Source of the DNA: Gammaproteobacteria bacterium
GTDB lineage: Bacteria; Pseudomonadota; Gammaproteobacteria; PS1; Pseudothioglobaceae
Length of the DNA: 64,000 nt
Direction of reading: 5' to 3'
NCBI GenBank assembly: GCA_030739975.1
Contig: JASLYC010000084.1
Location: 1-64,000, forward strand
The first letter of the stretch is position 1; the number at the start of each line of letters is the position of its first letter. The translations under genes and the position numbers were made by a program. Below are positions 36,254-46,670 of the stretch, one piece after another. The notes beneath the pieces were generated by a model. That model ran no database searches. It saw only the letters and a program-made list of their open reading frames with translations, and had not been told where the DNA came from.

Positions 36254-37702
36254 ATGTCTAAATTATCTAGAAATTTCATTGCAGGTGAATGGTCACAAGG
36301 AGCCAGCACAATACCTAACATCAACCCTTCAGACACGAATGACTTGATTGGAGATTTTGCTCAAGCAGATATTTCACAACTAGAGGATGCTTTTAGTTGT
36401 GCACAAATTGCTCAAAAGGAGTGGGCTGAAACTGGATTAGAAAAACGTCAAGCTGTATTAATGAGTATTGGCGAAGAGATGATGGCTCGTAGTACAGAGT
36501 TAGGAGAATTACTGTCTCGAGAAGAGGGAAAGCCTAAGGCTGAAGGCAAGGGTGAAGTATATAGAGCTGGACAATTTTTCACTTACTATGCGGCTGAAGT
36601 GCTACGTCAAAGTGGTGATACAGCTGACTCCGTGAGGCCTGGTATTGAGGTTGATGTTCGAAGAGAGGCTATGGGAACTGTTGCTATTATATCTCCCTGG
36701 AATTTTCCTACTGCAACAGCAAGTTGGAAGATTGCGCCTGCTCTAGCTTTTGGAAATGCCGTTATATGGAAACCAGCAAACCTTACCCCGGCAAGTGCTG
36801 TAGCACTTACTGAAATTATATCCAAACAAGATATTCCTAAGGGGTTATTTAGCCTAGTCATGGGTCCTGGCTCTTCTATAGGCCAAGCTTTAGCAGAAAG
36901 CCCTAAAATACATGCTATAAGCTTTACTGGTTCGTACGATGTTGGTCGCACAATTGCCGCAGCGGCTGCAAAAAATTTAACTAAATTTCAATTAGAGCTT
37001 GGCTCTAAAAATCCTTTAGTTGTTATGGACGATGCAGATATAGATATTGCTGTTGCTGCTGCAACTGGTGGTGCATTTGGCAGTACAGGCCAAAAATGTA
37101 CCGCATCATCTAGGCTCATTGTTCATCAGGATATCCATGACGAGTTTGTTGATCGTATGAAGCTTTCTACATCTGCTCTTAAGGTCGGACATGCACTTGA
37201 AGAAGGCACTCAAATAGGTCCTGCAGTAAGTGAGAAGCAACTTAAATCAAACCTTGACTATATGAGCTTAGCCAGAAAAGAAGGGTGTGAGGTGGTTTGT
37301 GGTGGTGATGCTCTTGATCTTGGCACTCCTGGATATTATATGCAACCAGCATTATTGACTGGTGGTGACAACTCTATGAGGATTAATCGTGAAGAGTTAT
37401 TTGCACCAATTGCATGTGTAATAAAAGTTGCAGACTATGAAGAAGCTCTAATGCTAGCCAATGACACTGAGTTTGGACTGGTTTCTGGAATTATTACCCA
37501 ATCCCTATCAAGGGCAACTCATTTTCGTAGAAATTCAGAGACTGGATGCGTGATGGTCAATCTGCCTACAGCTGGAACCGACTACCACGTCCCATTTGGA
37601 GGCAGAAAGAATTCTAGCTTTGGCCCTAGAGAGCAAGGTAAATACGCAAAAGAACTTTATACACAGGTAAAGACTTCTTATATTTCATCTGGAACCCCAT
37701 AA
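36254..37702 (+). CDS. Aldehyde dehydrogenase (alpha-ketoglutarate semialdehyde dehydrogenase-like)
   Basis: A 482-aa NAD(P)-dependent aldehyde dehydrogenase. Catalytic Cys282 is in GSTGQKCTASSRLIV and the general base Glu248 in LELGSKNP; ISPWNFPTATASWK is the cofactor loop. The C-terminal VNLPTAGTDYHVPFGGRKNSS resembles semialdehyde dehydrogenases of hydroxyproline and sugar-acid pathways. It is the first gene of a tight five-gene operon (to 42,145). The actual aldehyde is unknown. Confidence 0.82.
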   Translation: MSKLSRNFIAGEWSQGASTIPNINPSDTNDLIGDFAQADISQLEDAFSCAQIAQKEWAETGLEKRQAVLMSIGEEMMARSTELGELLSREEGKPKAEGKGEVYRAGQFFTYYAAEVLRQSGDTADSVRPGIEVDVRREAMGTVAIISPWNFPTATASWKIAPALAFGNAVIWKPANLTPASAVALTEIISKQDIPKGLFSLVMGPGSSIGQALAESPKIHAISFTGSYDVGRTIAAAAAKNLTKFQLELGSKNPLVVMDDADIDIAVAAATGGAFGSTGQKCTASSRLIVHQDIHDEFVDRMKLSTSALKVGHALEEGTQIGPAVSEKQLKSNLDYMSLARKEGCEVVCGGDALDLGTPGYYMQPALLTGGDNSMRINREELFAPIACVIKVADYEEALMLANDTEFGLVSGIITQSLSRATHFRRNSETGCVMVNLPTAGTDYHVPFGGRKNSSFGPREQGKYAKELYTQVKTSYISSGTP

Positions 37703-38688
37703 TGAGCAATAGACCCCTTTTTATAGATGGGCTTCAATATAATAATTGGAGTGAGGAAATCTTTCAGCAAATACATCAAGGTGGGCTTAGCGCTATTCAT
37801 GTAACAATATGCTATAACGAAGACTTCCAAGAAACTGTTCAGAACATGATTGACTGGAACAGATATTTTCAGAAGTACCCCGATTTAATATTTTTAGGTC
37901 GTAATGCAGAAGACGTTCGTAGGGCTCAATTAGATGGTAGAACAGCTATATTCTTTGGTTTTCAAAACTGCTCACCTATTGAAGATAATATAGGGTTAGT
38001 TGAAATATTACACAGCCTTGGCGCAAGGTTTATGCAGCTTACTTACAATAATCAAAGTCTTTTAGGTACTGGTTGTTATGAGACAAATGATTCTGGAATA
38101 ACTAGAATGGGAAGGCAAGTCATTAAAGAGATGAACAGAGTGGGTCTTGTCGTTGATATGAGTCATTCTGCAGAACGCTCCACACTTGAAGCAATTGAAA
38201 TATCTGAACGGCCAATTGCAATTACTCACGCAAACCCTACTTTTTGGCACCCAGCTTTAAGAAATAAGTCTGACGATGTGATTAGATCTCTGGGAGCCAA
38301 TGGTGGGATGTTGGGATTCTCAATCTATCCTCACCATTTAAAGAATAAGTCTGACTGCACTTTACAAAGCTTCTGCGAAATGATTGCTGATACTGCCGAC
38401 ATGATAGGAATTGAGCATCTAGGAATTGGTAGTGATTTATGCCAGAATCAGCCAGATAGTGTTGTTGAATGGATGCGAAATGGAACCTGGTCCAATGAAG
38501 TTGATTTTGGTGAAGGGTCATCTTCTTTTTCTGGTTTTCCTGAACAGCCTCATTGGTTTAAAGACAACAGAGACTTTTCAAATATTGAAGCTGGACTAAA
38601 AGAAAAAGGCTTTAGTGATAAAGATATAAAGGCTGTATTAGGTCAAAATTGGTTGAATTTTTTCGATTCATCCTTTGAGCCACTATAA
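37702..38688 (+). CDS. M19 renal-dipeptidase homologue lacking part of the metal site
   Basis: A 328-aa member of the membrane dipeptidase (M19) amidohydrolase-like family. The usual first metal motif DGHxD reads D9-G-L11-Q-Y13, and the bridging Glu is Gln88 (FGFQNC), whereas H155, H176 and D245 (SHSAER, ITHANP, GIGSD) are kept. It is of the Pseudomonas PA5396 type (from memory), a gene near the dimethylglycine genes there. The start overlaps the ALDH stop by one base. A mononuclear or non-peptidase function is likely. Confidence 0.8.
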   Translation: MSNRPLFIDGLQYNNWSEEIFQQIHQGGLSAIHVTICYNEDFQETVQNMIDWNRYFQKYPDLIFLGRNAEDVRRAQLDGRTAIFFGFQNCSPIEDNIGLVEILHSLGARFMQLTYNNQSLLGTGCYETNDSGITRMGRQVIKEMNRVGLVVDMSHSAERSTLEAIEISERPIAITHANPTFWHPALRNKSDDVIRSLGANGGMLGFSIYPHHLKNKSDCTLQSFCEMIADTADMIGIEHLGIGSDLCQNQPDSVVEWMRNGTWSNEVDFGEGSSSFSGFPEQPHWFKDNRDFSNIEAGLKEKGFSDKDIKAVLGQNWLNFFDSSFEPL

Positions 38689-38696
38689 AAAATTAA

Positions 38697-40394
38697 ATGA
38701 ACCGCGGAAAGTATTCAGAAGAACAATTGATGCGGCCACCTGAAATGGTTATGCGTCTTGATAGAATGGGATCATCCCATCAAACTAGACTTAGCTTTAT
38801 GCGCTCTTTGGTTAGGAGAATGTCAAACGAGAAGTGGCAATTTGAATGTCTTCGGCGTGACGTAGATAATGGCGGTTTTGGAGTTAGTGTTTATGCCGCT
38901 AAGACTCCCAATAGAACTTATTCTCTTATTGCTTTTACCCAAGACATACCACCAAACAAACGTACAGACCGCGTAATAGCTGAAGTTTGGGATGCTACAT
39001 TTAGTTTGTTTGACGGTATACCAACTCAAAGTGATATAGACTATTTAGCTCTAAACACCCCTAAGCAAGAAGGCGGCAGATTTCGTCCTAGTGAACTTGT
39101 TTTAGCAAGAGCGAACAAAAGTTTGAGGCTTTTTGAGCATGTTATATCTTCACTAGCAAAAGGCAATCAGCCAGACATAGGTTTGCTATCCTCAGTAGGA
39201 TACCTTATGCGAACAACTGCTGTATATGGTAGTGGTAAGTTTGGTTGTGCTGATAGAGATAAAATTGCAAACAGGGAAGAATGCAGGGGTGCATTTCAAA
39301 TTGAGCTTTTGGCTGTTTACCTGATAAGGTGGTTTACAGTAGATTTAGTAGAGTACTTAGCAAAAAAAAGAGGTGGCAATAAAGCTGCTAAGCTCAATTC
39401 ATCTATCAGTCAATTTCTAGGTATTGGCAATTCTACAGGGCTAGGAATGGCTCCATTTCTATTGAAACATCCTACTCTAATTCATCGCTGGGCTATGGCT
39501 AAAGAAACAGCGTTAGCAAGAGTAAGAGGAATTAAGGTGCCAAAAAAAGAAACTCTTGAAAGTTTTATTAAGTCGTTAGAACAAGTTAGTAAGCACCTTG
39601 CTGAATGGAGAGTTGGTGATGAAGTGCAGACAGAAAAAATTAGTTGTCTTAAGGGTGAAATTAGATCACTAATTAAATTGTCTAGTAATGACTCTATGTT
39701 AAAGGCACCCTATCCATGGAATCATATTTATAAGCATACTGAGGAGAATTTCTCTCTAGAGTGCCAAGAAATTATTGTGTCCCTTGTTATTGAGCCGCAT
39801 GGTTACTTGGTTGATGATCTAGCTGAATCCATGTTCTCCGAATCTATACCAAAAATTGATGTAAATATGAAGCTTGGTAATTTAAAAGAAATAATAAACA
39901 CTTACTATAATTGGGCAACTAGCATAGATTTTACAGAGCCTAATTCTCAGCACCATTTTTGGTATTACTCTGAAGACAAGTTAGAGCCGCGTTTTGGTTC
40001 TCGTGATGAGGAAGATGGCTCTGACCAAGAGATGCCATTAACCATAGGTAGGGACGTAAATGAGCTTAATAAAGTTTTACTGACAAATAGAGATACAGTG
40101 TTGGTGGGAGAGTTTGTACTATCTCAACCTCAATTTAGACACATAATACGACGCATTCAGAATACTTTTCATAATCCATATTCGGAAATACAGGATAACT
40201 TATTGGACGAGTCTATGATGCCATTAAATTTATTGCGCTTCAAGTTGGCTTTTTTTGGAGCATCTAAGTTTGACCCAAAATCAGAGCTTTGGACTAGGAT
40301 ATCAATGTACCAAGGCGCTCCAGTGCCAGAAAATTTATCTACTGCTGGATATGACAACTGGTATTTCCCAGTTATACCAAAAGAATCAATATAG
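38697..40394 (+). CDS. Conserved protein of unknown function (565 aa)
   Basis: I do not recognise a family. The 565-aa protein is soluble-looking, without signal peptide or membrane segments, and rich in charged helices. Notable segments are MRLDRMGSSHQTRLSFMRSL near the N terminus, YGSGKFGCADRDKI (about 178-191), and a Trp/Tyr-rich WNHIYKHTEE and HHFWYYSEDK in the second half. It starts eight bases after the dipeptidase homologue and ends next to the DUF3726-like gene, so it is translated as part of the operon. Length and conserved-looking aromatic patches suggest an enzyme, but there is no visible cofactor motif. Confidence 0.8.
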   Translation: MNRGKYSEEQLMRPPEMVMRLDRMGSSHQTRLSFMRSLVRRMSNEKWQFECLRRDVDNGGFGVSVYAAKTPNRTYSLIAFTQDIPPNKRTDRVIAEVWDATFSLFDGIPTQSDIDYLALNTPKQEGGRFRPSELVLARANKSLRLFEHVISSLAKGNQPDIGLLSSVGYLMRTTAVYGSGKFGCADRDKIANREECRGAFQIELLAVYLIRWFTVDLVEYLAKKRGGNKAAKLNSSISQFLGIGNSTGLGMAPFLLKHPTLIHRWAMAKETALARVRGIKVPKKETLESFIKSLEQVSKHLAEWRVGDEVQTEKISCLKGEIRSLIKLSSNDSMLKAPYPWNHIYKHTEENFSLECQEIIVSLVIEPHGYLVDDLAESMFSESIPKIDVNMKLGNLKEIINTYYNWATSIDFTEPNSQHHFWYYSEDKLEPRFGSRDEEDGSDQEMPLTIGRDVNELNKVLLTNRDTVLVGEFVLSQPQFRHIIRRIQNTFHNPYSEIQDNLLDESMMPLNLLRFKLAFFGASKFDPKSELWTRISMYQGAPVPENLSTAGYDNWYFPVIPKESI

Positions 40395-41126
40395 ATGAGC
40401 AATGATAAATTAACAATTTCTCTTAATGAGGTACTATTCTTCTTCACACGTGCAGGCTTTGGTGTTAACGCCCCTGTCGGTGTCGCTGAAGACTTTGCTC
40501 GTAGCAATATATGGATTGCCGAAAATGGGTTCGACCCTTGTTTATGTAGTCTTAATGCTTTAGAGAGTATAGATAAGAAAATAAGTAGTCTTGATGTGCA
40601 ATATAAAGAAACAAAAAAAGGTATTAGTTTTTATAGCTCAAAGGATGTATATTTGTCATCCCTTGTCGCCTCTGTAGCAGCTATAGATAGAATTAATCTA
40701 GATATTCAAGACAAAGAATTGGTTATAGAAAATGTTGACTATCCTATCCTTGTTGTTGCTGCAATGGGAGCTAATAAGTGTATTGGTTTGCAGGTAACTT
40801 GGCAAGATGAAATAAAAAATGAACACCTAGTAAAGTTTACTTCTTTGGATACATGGGAGTTAGTAAGTTCTAATTTAGAGCATGTAGAGTTAAGCAAGGG
40901 GGCTAGTATGACTATTCAGCCTATATCTAGTGAAACCAAACAGGCTTCTAGGGTAAGTACTAAAAAATATATTATAAGTAAAGAAAAGAATAAAATATTG
41001 CAAAGTGGTGTCGATGTGGGAGAAAACTGGCAAGGAGTTTACAGCTTTTTTTCACGGTGTTTAGTTAAATCAACTGTTGAATCACGTGCCTCAGGAGCAG
41101 GAGCGGGGTTAGTTGATACAGATTAG
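40395..41126 (+). CDS. DUF3726-like protein
   Basis: A 243-aa protein. The N terminus (LTISLNEVLFFFTRAGFGVN followed by APVGVAEDFARSNIWIAENG) matches my memory of DUF3726 proteins, which begin SLNE...A.GAG...G.AEEA....RWL. The rest is unremarkable alpha/beta with no catalytic motif I can name. It begins directly after the stop of the 565-aa gene and ends 17 bases before the Ldh2-type gene. A partner or subunit role for the 565-aa protein is possible, since the two are adjacent and both lack other recognisable homologues here. Confidence 0.7.
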   Translation: MSNDKLTISLNEVLFFFTRAGFGVNAPVGVAEDFARSNIWIAENGFDPCLCSLNALESIDKKISSLDVQYKETKKGISFYSSKDVYLSSLVASVAAIDRINLDIQDKELVIENVDYPILVVAAMGANKCIGLQVTWQDEIKNEHLVKFTSLDTWELVSSNLEHVELSKGASMTIQPISSETKQASRVSTKKYIISKEKNKILQSGVDVGENWQGVYSFFSRCLVKSTVESRASGAGAGLVDTD

Positions 41127-41143
41127 ATCAAGGGAAAATTATT

Positions 41144-42145
41144 ATGAATACAACTACATTAAATAGAAGTGAAATAGAAAGTATAGCCTCTAAAGCGTTA
41201 ATGAAGGCAGGCGCAAGTCATACAGTTTCTGCCTCGATGGCAAGAGGGGTCGCCGCCGCTGAGATGGATGGAATTGCTAGCCATGGCTTGGTCTATGTAC
41301 CAATATATTGTGAACATCTAAGCTGTGGCAAGGTCAACAAAGGTGCAGAAATTATTGTTAACCAAGCAGCTATTAGTGCTATTAAGATTGACGCAGATAG
41401 TGGCTTTGCACATCCTGCAATTGACGCAGGCTTTGAACAGTTTATTAAAAGTGCCAGTGAAAATGGTTGTGCCGCAATGTCAGTTAGGAACTCCTATAAC
41501 TGTGGAGTGTTAGGATATCATACTGAGCGCATAGCTAAAGCAGGTTTGACGGGTCTAGGGTTTACCAATGCTCCGGCTTCAATAATGCCTGTAGGAGGAG
41601 ATACCACTGTAATAGGAACTAACCCGTTTTCACTTGCTTTGCCAGATGGAAATAATGGTGTCGCCTTTGTTATTGACCAGTCTGCTAGCGTTGTTGCTAA
41701 GAGTGAAATTAAAATGCATGCACAAGCAGGAAAGCCTATCCCAGAGGGTTGGGCTTACGATGCAAAAGGAAACCCCACGACCAATGCTGATGAAGCAATG
41801 AAGGGCTCAATGGCGCCAGTTGGTGGTTATAAAGGTTTTGGGACAGGCTTGATGGTCGAATCTTTTGCTGCTGTTATGGCTGGAGCAACGCTGGGCAAAG
41901 ATGCTAGCCCTTTTGCTGGTACAGCAGGAGGTCCTCCTAGAACCGGACAGTTCTTTTTTGCTGCATCTCCAGATGTTTTTTCTTCTGATGTATTCAATGA
42001 AAGAGTATTTTCACTAAAAGAGTCCATAGAGTCTCAACCAGGAGCACATCTGCCGGGTAGTAGGCGCTTTATAACAAGAACAGAGCACGAAATAAATGGG
42101 GTTGATGTTAGTGTTGAATTGCTAGATAAAATTCAAGCTCTCTAG
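41144..42145 (+). CDS. Ldh2/malate-lactate dehydrogenase family reductase
   Basis: A 333-aa NAD(P)-dependent oxidoreductase of the Ldh_2 family (YlbC/DpkA/ComC type). Markers are the AEMDGIASHGLVYVP segment with the conserved SHG, VIGTNPFSLALP, PEGWAYDAKGNPT and GGYKGFGTGLMVE. Family members reduce 2-oxo acids or cyclic imines such as pyrroline-2-carboxylate. As last gene of the ALDH operon it may supply the first or last redox step of that pathway. Its 3' end overlaps the convergent sdaA by four bases. A good ribosome site (AAGGGAAAATT) precedes the ATG. Confidence 0.85.
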   Translation: MNTTTLNRSEIESIASKALMKAGASHTVSASMARGVAAAEMDGIASHGLVYVPIYCEHLSCGKVNKGAEIIVNQAAISAIKIDADSGFAHPAIDAGFEQFIKSASENGCAAMSVRNSYNCGVLGYHTERIAKAGLTGLGFTNAPASIMPVGGDTTVIGTNPFSLALPDGNNGVAFVIDQSASVVAKSEIKMHAQAGKPIPEGWAYDAKGNPTTNADEAMKGSMAPVGGYKGFGTGLMVESFAAVMAGATLGKDASPFAGTAGGPPRTGQFFFAASPDVFSSDVFNERVFSLKESIESQPGAHLPGSRRFITRTEHEINGVDVSVELLDKIQAL

Positions 42146-43518
42146 CACTGTATCAAGCTCACTGCAAGACCGCCTAAGGCTGTCTCCTTGTATTTGTCAG
42201 ACATATCGAGTCCGGTCTTTCTCATAGCTTCAATGCATTCGTCTAGAGAAATTAAATGGTCTCCACTTTCCCTAAGAGCTAGAGAACTTGCGGTATAAGC
42301 CTTTACTGCACCAAAACCATTACGCTCAATACATGGAACTTGAACAAGGCCTTTGACTGGGTCACATGTCATTCCTAAATGGTGTTCGAGAGACATTTCA
42401 GCAGCATTTTCAATTTGCTTACTAGTTCCCCCTCTAACATCACAAAGAGCTGCTGCTGCCATAGCTGATGCAGAGCCAACCTCTCCTTGACATCCAACTT
42501 CAGCTCCAGAAATTGAACTATTATATTTAATCAACCCACCTATAGCTGATGATGTAAGTAAAAACTGACGTATCTGTTCAGGTTTGGCTGCCTTGTGTTT
42601 GTAAAAAAAATACAGTGTCGCAGGGAGAACACCTGCAGCCCCATTGGTTGGTGCAGTAACAACCATATGTCCAGCTGCATTTTCCTCATTAACTGCCATT
42701 GCATAGGCACATAGCCAGTCACTGACAGTGGTGTTTTCTGAGTCGTTATTTAGTTGCTCGTATAATTTTTTTGCACGCCTAACTGTGTTAAGCCCACCAG
42801 GCAAAATACCTTCATTATTTAATCCATTCTCTACACAACTTTTCATGGCATGCCATATATCGTCAAGCTTAGAGTTGAGCTCATCCTGTGAAATATTACA
42901 AAGCTCATTCGCTTCCTTCATCTGCCATATAGCTTTCTTGCTATTTGCTGACATTTCCAGCATTTCTTTGGAATTATTAAAAGGGTAAGGGTGCTTGCTT
43001 TTGCCTCTTTTTCTAGTAGGTCTGTCACCATTTTCTATTTCTTTCGCAGTTACAATAAAGCCACCTCCAATAGAAAAAAATGTTTGTGTTAACAACACTT
43101 CCTTGGAGGAATTTATTAGCTCGAAAATCATCCCATTAGGGTTTTGCTTAAATGAGTTCTTAGTATCAAAAATGATATTTGATTTTGGAGAAAAATTACA
43201 GCTACCTGACCCCTGTACACTTACAGATTTTTTGCTCCATATTTTCTCTATAAGCTCATCCAAGTTCTCATCGATTACTGTATTAGGCAGGTACCCGTGA
43301 ATACCCAGAGCAATAGCCTTGTCCGTTGCATGGCCAATACCCGTATACGCCAAAGAGTCTCTCAATGTACAATTAATTGTAAGATCAGAATTATGGTTAT
43401 TTGCAACAACGCCTTCCACGTCATGCATAAACCTATTTGCTGCAACCATAGGGCCCATAGTATGAGAACTAGACGGTCCAACACCTATTTTAAATAAATC
43501 TAAAACACTTATAAACAC
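42142..43518 (-). CDS. sdaA: L-serine ammonia-lyase (iron-sulfur type)
   Basis: A 458-aa single-chain L-serine dehydratase converting serine to pyruvate plus ammonia. The beta domain begins [15 protein letters not shown], and the alpha domain contains [17 protein letters not shown] and [21 protein letters not shown] (iron-sulfur Cys). I choose GTG 43518, which has a very strong GGGGAGGAGG site six bases upstream and gives the E. coli-like N terminus; an upstream in-frame ATG (43548) would place that site inside the gene. It completes a glycine-serine-pyruvate route with gcvP. Confidence 0.93.
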   Translation of the reverse strand: MFISVLDLFKIGVGPSSSHTMGPMVAANRFMHDVEGVVANNHNSDLTINCTLRDSLAYTGIGHATDKAIALGIHGYLPNTVIDENLDELIEKIWSKKSVSVQGSGSCNFSPKSNIIFDTKNSFKQNPNGMIFELINSSKEVLLTQTFFSIGGGFIVTAKEIENGDRPTRKRGKSKHPYPFNNSKEMLEMSANSKKAIWQMKEANELCNISQDELNSKLDDIWHAMKSCVENGLNNEGILPGGLNTVRRAKKLYEQLNNDSENTTVSDWLCAYAMAVNEENAAGHMVVTAPTNGAAGVLPATLYFFYKHKAAKPEQIRQFLLTSSAIGGLIKYNSSISGAEVGCQGEVGSASAMAAAALCDVRGGTSKQIENAAEMSLEHHLGMTCDPVKGLVQVPCIERNGFGAVKAYTASSLALRESGDHLISLDECIEAMRKTGLDMSDKYKETALGGLAVSLIQC

Positions 43519-43693
43519 TATTACCCTCCTCCCCAAGATAATAGGCATACTGTTAATACAGCATGCTATAAATTTGAATTATAAGCTTTTTTTATACTCA
43601 TATATCAATAGAATTAGTAACTGTATTTATTATTAATATGCAACAATTGATTGCTGAATATACTGAGTTAGTGGCAAAGCAATCCTAATATAA

Positions 43694-43758
43694 TTAAATT
43701 CAACCTTTCATTAATTGAATTAATAATCTATTTAACTACTGTGTACAGAGACTATAAT
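43694..43758 (+). promoter_or_regulatory. Putative gcvP promoter with upstream inverted repeat
   Basis: A consensus TATAAT lies at 43753-43758 with TTTAAC at 43731-43736 (16-base spacer). Just upstream, TTAAATTCAA (43694-43703) and TTGAATTAA (43715-43723) form an imperfect inverted repeat. I saw no glycine riboswitch-like sequence in this 248-base gap. Confidence 0.4.
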
Positions 43759-43796
43759 AAATTCCTCATAATTTTATATAATATTCATACAGCCAA

Positions 43797-46664
43797 ATGA
43801 ACACAAGTCGGTCAATTAATACGTCGAAATTGTTGCCAAATAGTGATGTTTTTTGTAATAGGCACATAGGTTCAAGTGTTGCTCAACAAAAGGCTATGTT
43901 GGAGCATTTAAATGTTGAAACATTAGATGAACTAATAGATAAAGTTGTTCCTAGGGCAATACGCAGAAAAAAACAAATCAATTTGGATAAGAATTATTCT
44001 GAAGCTGATGCATTAGCAAAAATAAAACAAATTGCGCAAAAAAATACATTAATTAAATCTTTTATTGGACAAGGTTATTACAACACAATAACCCCTGCAG
44101 TTATACAAAGAAATGTTTTAGAAAATCCAGCTTGGTATACTGCATACACGCCTTATCAGGCTGAAATATCTCAAGGAAGAATGGAAGCTATGATGAATTT
44201 TCAAACAATGGTTTCCGACCTTACAGGTATGGAGCTTGCAAATGCGTCTATGCTTGATGAAGCTACAGCTTGCGCTGAAGCGATGACATTTTGCCAGCGC
44301 TTGAGTAAGTCTAAAAGCAATATTTTTTTTGTGGCTGAAGACTGTCACCCGAAAAACATTGAAGTTGTGCAAACTCGTGCAAGGCCACTTGGCATAGAGG
44401 TAATAGTTGGCAACCCATCAAAAGATTTTGATAGTCTAGAACCTTTCGGGGTTTTGTTGCAATACCCAAATACTTATGGTGAATATAGCAACCACTCTAA
44501 GCTAATTGAAACCATGCACAACAAAAAGGCTATGGTTGCATTTAGTGCAGATCTACTAGCTTTAACACTTCTAAAAACTCCAGGAGAAATGGGTGCAGAT
44601 ATTGTAGTTGGAAATACCCAAAGATTCGGTATACCTCTTGGATATGGGGGGCCTCATGCAGCCTATATGGCGACCAGAGAAAAGTTTAAACGGGCTTTGC
44701 CAGGCAGACTCATTGGACTATCAGTTGATTCGCAAGGAGGGCCGGCTTATCGTCTTGCTCTGCAAACAAGGGAGCAACATATTAGGCGCGACAAGGCTAC
44801 AAGTAATATCTGTACAGCGCAAGCTTTGCTAGCGATTATGGCTGGCATGTATGCAATATATCATGGCCCACAAGGATTAACTGATATTGCTAGAAGAGTG
44901 CACCAATTGAGCAGCATTTTTTCTGAAGGATTAAAAAGCCTTGGAGTTAAAGTATTAAACAATAATTTTATTGACACTGTTACCTTTGAAGTCAGCAAAT
45001 CTAAGGCTGTTATTGATACAGCACTTAAGTTAGGATTTAATATAAATCATATTTCAAAAAACACTTTATCGGTCTCTTTTGATGAAACAACTAAGCCTGA
45101 TGACATTGAAAGGCTTTGGAAGATTTTCAATAAGAATTCTGAATTAAATATCGAAGATGTTCAAAGGTTAACAAAAACTAAAATTAGCTCGGATTTAAAA
45201 AGGCTATCTAACATTTTAACTCATGAAGTTTTTAACAAATACCACTCAGAAACTGAGATGATGAGATATATTCGATACCTATCAGACAAAGATTTAGCGT
45301 TGGATAGAGCCATGATACCTTTAGGTTCGTGCACTATGAAGCTTAACGCGGCATCTGAATTAATGCCTGTATCTTGGCCAGAATTTTCACAAATTCATCC
45401 TCTTGCGCCTTTAGATCAGGCCAAAGGTTATCAACAAATCATAAGTGAGCTAGAAACAATGTTATGCGAAGCTACTGGGTATGACGCAATATCTTTGCAG
45501 CCAAACTCTGGAGCACAAGGTGAATATGCTGGTTTGTTGGCGATTCGCGCCTATCAAAGCTCAATAGGAGAGGGGCACCGTGATGTATGCCTTATACCGG
45601 CATCGGCACACGGAACAAACCCTGCTTCAGCACACATGGCTGGATTAAAAGTTGTGGTGGTAAATACTGCCGATAACGGCAATATAGATTTGGATGATTT
45701 AAAAGATAAGTGTGAAAAAAATAGTAACAACTTATCCGCAATAATGATAACCTATCCCTCTACTCATGGCATCTTTGAGAAAGACGTTAAAAAAGTATGT
45801 AGCTTAATACATAAACACAATGGGCAAGTTTATATTGATGGCGCTAACATGAATGCTATGGTAGGAGTCTCTGCTCCGGGAGAGTTTGGTGGCGATGTAT
45901 CGCATTTAAACTTACATAAAACGTTTGCAATTCCTCATGGCGGTGGTGGTCCAGGAGTTGGCCCAATAGGAGTAAAGTCGCACTTATCTAATTTTTTACC
46001 CAAAACCCCACTTAATAACAATTCAGTAGGCTGTGTATCTGGCGCTCCCTGGGGATCTGCAAGCATACTTCCTATTAGCTGGATGTATATAACTATGCTT
46101 GGCAATAATGGGCTATATCAGGCTACAGCGAATGCTATATTAAATGCAAACTATTTGGCCTCTAGACTATCAAAGCATTACCCATTACTATATAGTGATG
46201 ACAATGGAATGGTTGCCCATGAATGTATTATAGATATCCGACCTATAAAAGAAAAGATAGGTGTAAGCGTTGATGATATTGCCAAAAGACTAATCGACTA
46301 CGGCTTCCATGCGCCAACTATGTCTTTCCCTGTCCCCGGAACTCTAATGATAGAACCTACAGAGTCCGAATCTAAAGATGAGTTGGATAGGTTTTGCGAT
46401 GCAATGATTCAAATAAAAAATGAAATCAAAGATATTGAAAATAACAAAAACTCAATAACAGACAACCCGTTAATAAATTCCCCGCATACAGCAGAAATGG
46501 TAACATCTTCTGTTTGGGAACACTCTTACTCCAGAGAAAAGGCAGCTTACCCAATACCAAGCCTAAAAAGGGTTAAATATTGGTCTCCTGTGGCAAGGGT
46601 TGACAATGTATATGGAGACAAGAACCTTGTTTGTTCTTGTCCAAGTATAGAATCTTATGAATAA
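43797..46664 (+). CDS. gcvP: Glycine dehydrogenase (decarboxylating), P protein of the glycine cleavage system
   Basis: A 955-aa full-length P protein (both halves fused). It starts with the NRHIGSS motif and carries the PLP Lys708 in [20 protein letters not shown]. It decarboxylates glycine onto the lipoyl arm of GcvH. The H, T and L proteins are not in this window, though a GcvT-like domain is present in the dehydrogenase at 30.7 kb. Placed among methylated-amine genes, it probably disposes of glycine derived from sarcosine. It is followed after six bases by an ACT-domain gene. Confidence 0.96.
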   Translation: MNTSRSINTSKLLPNSDVFCNRHIGSSVAQQKAMLEHLNVETLDELIDKVVPRAIRRKKQINLDKNYSEADALAKIKQIAQKNTLIKSFIGQGYYNTITPAVIQRNVLENPAWYTAYTPYQAEISQGRMEAMMNFQTMVSDLTGMELANASMLDEATACAEAMTFCQRLSKSKSNIFFVAEDCHPKNIEVVQTRARPLGIEVIVGNPSKDFDSLEPFGVLLQYPNTYGEYSNHSKLIETMHNKKAMVAFSADLLALTLLKTPGEMGADIVVGNTQRFGIPLGYGGPHAAYMATREKFKRALPGRLIGLSVDSQGGPAYRLALQTREQHIRRDKATSNICTAQALLAIMAGMYAIYHGPQGLTDIARRVHQLSSIFSEGLKSLGVKVLNNNFIDTVTFEVSKSKAVIDTALKLGFNINHISKNTLSVSFDETTKPDDIERLWKIFNKNSELNIEDVQRLTKTKISSDLKRLSNILTHEVFNKYHSETEMMRYIRYLSDKDLALDRAMIPLGSCTMKLNAASELMPVSWPEFSQIHPLAPLDQAKGYQQIISELETMLCEATGYDAISLQPNSGAQGEYAGLLAIRAYQSSIGEGHRDVCLIPASAHGTNPASAHMAGLKVVVVNTADNGNIDLDDLKDKCEKNSNNLSAIMITYPSTHGIFEKDVKKVCSLIHKHNGQVYIDGANMNAMVGVSAPGEFGGDVSHLNLHKTFAIPHGGGGPGVGPIGVKSHLSNFLPKTPLNNNSVGCVSGAPWGSASILPISWMYITMLGNNGLYQATANAILNANYLASRLSKHYPLLYSDDNGMVAHECIIDIRPIKEKIGVSVDDIAKRLIDYGFHAPTMSFPVPGTLMIEPTESESKDELDRFCDAMIQIKNEIKDIENNKNSITDNPLINSPHTAEMVTSSVWEHSYSREKAAYPIPSLKRVKYWSPVARVDNVYGDKNLVCSCPSIESYE

Positions 46665-46670
46665 TTTGGC

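Noticed and set aside
43549-43796. Glycine riboswitch upstream of gcvP
   Set aside because: None of the conserved GGAGA/CCGAAGG-type aptamer segments is visible in this very AT-rich gap.
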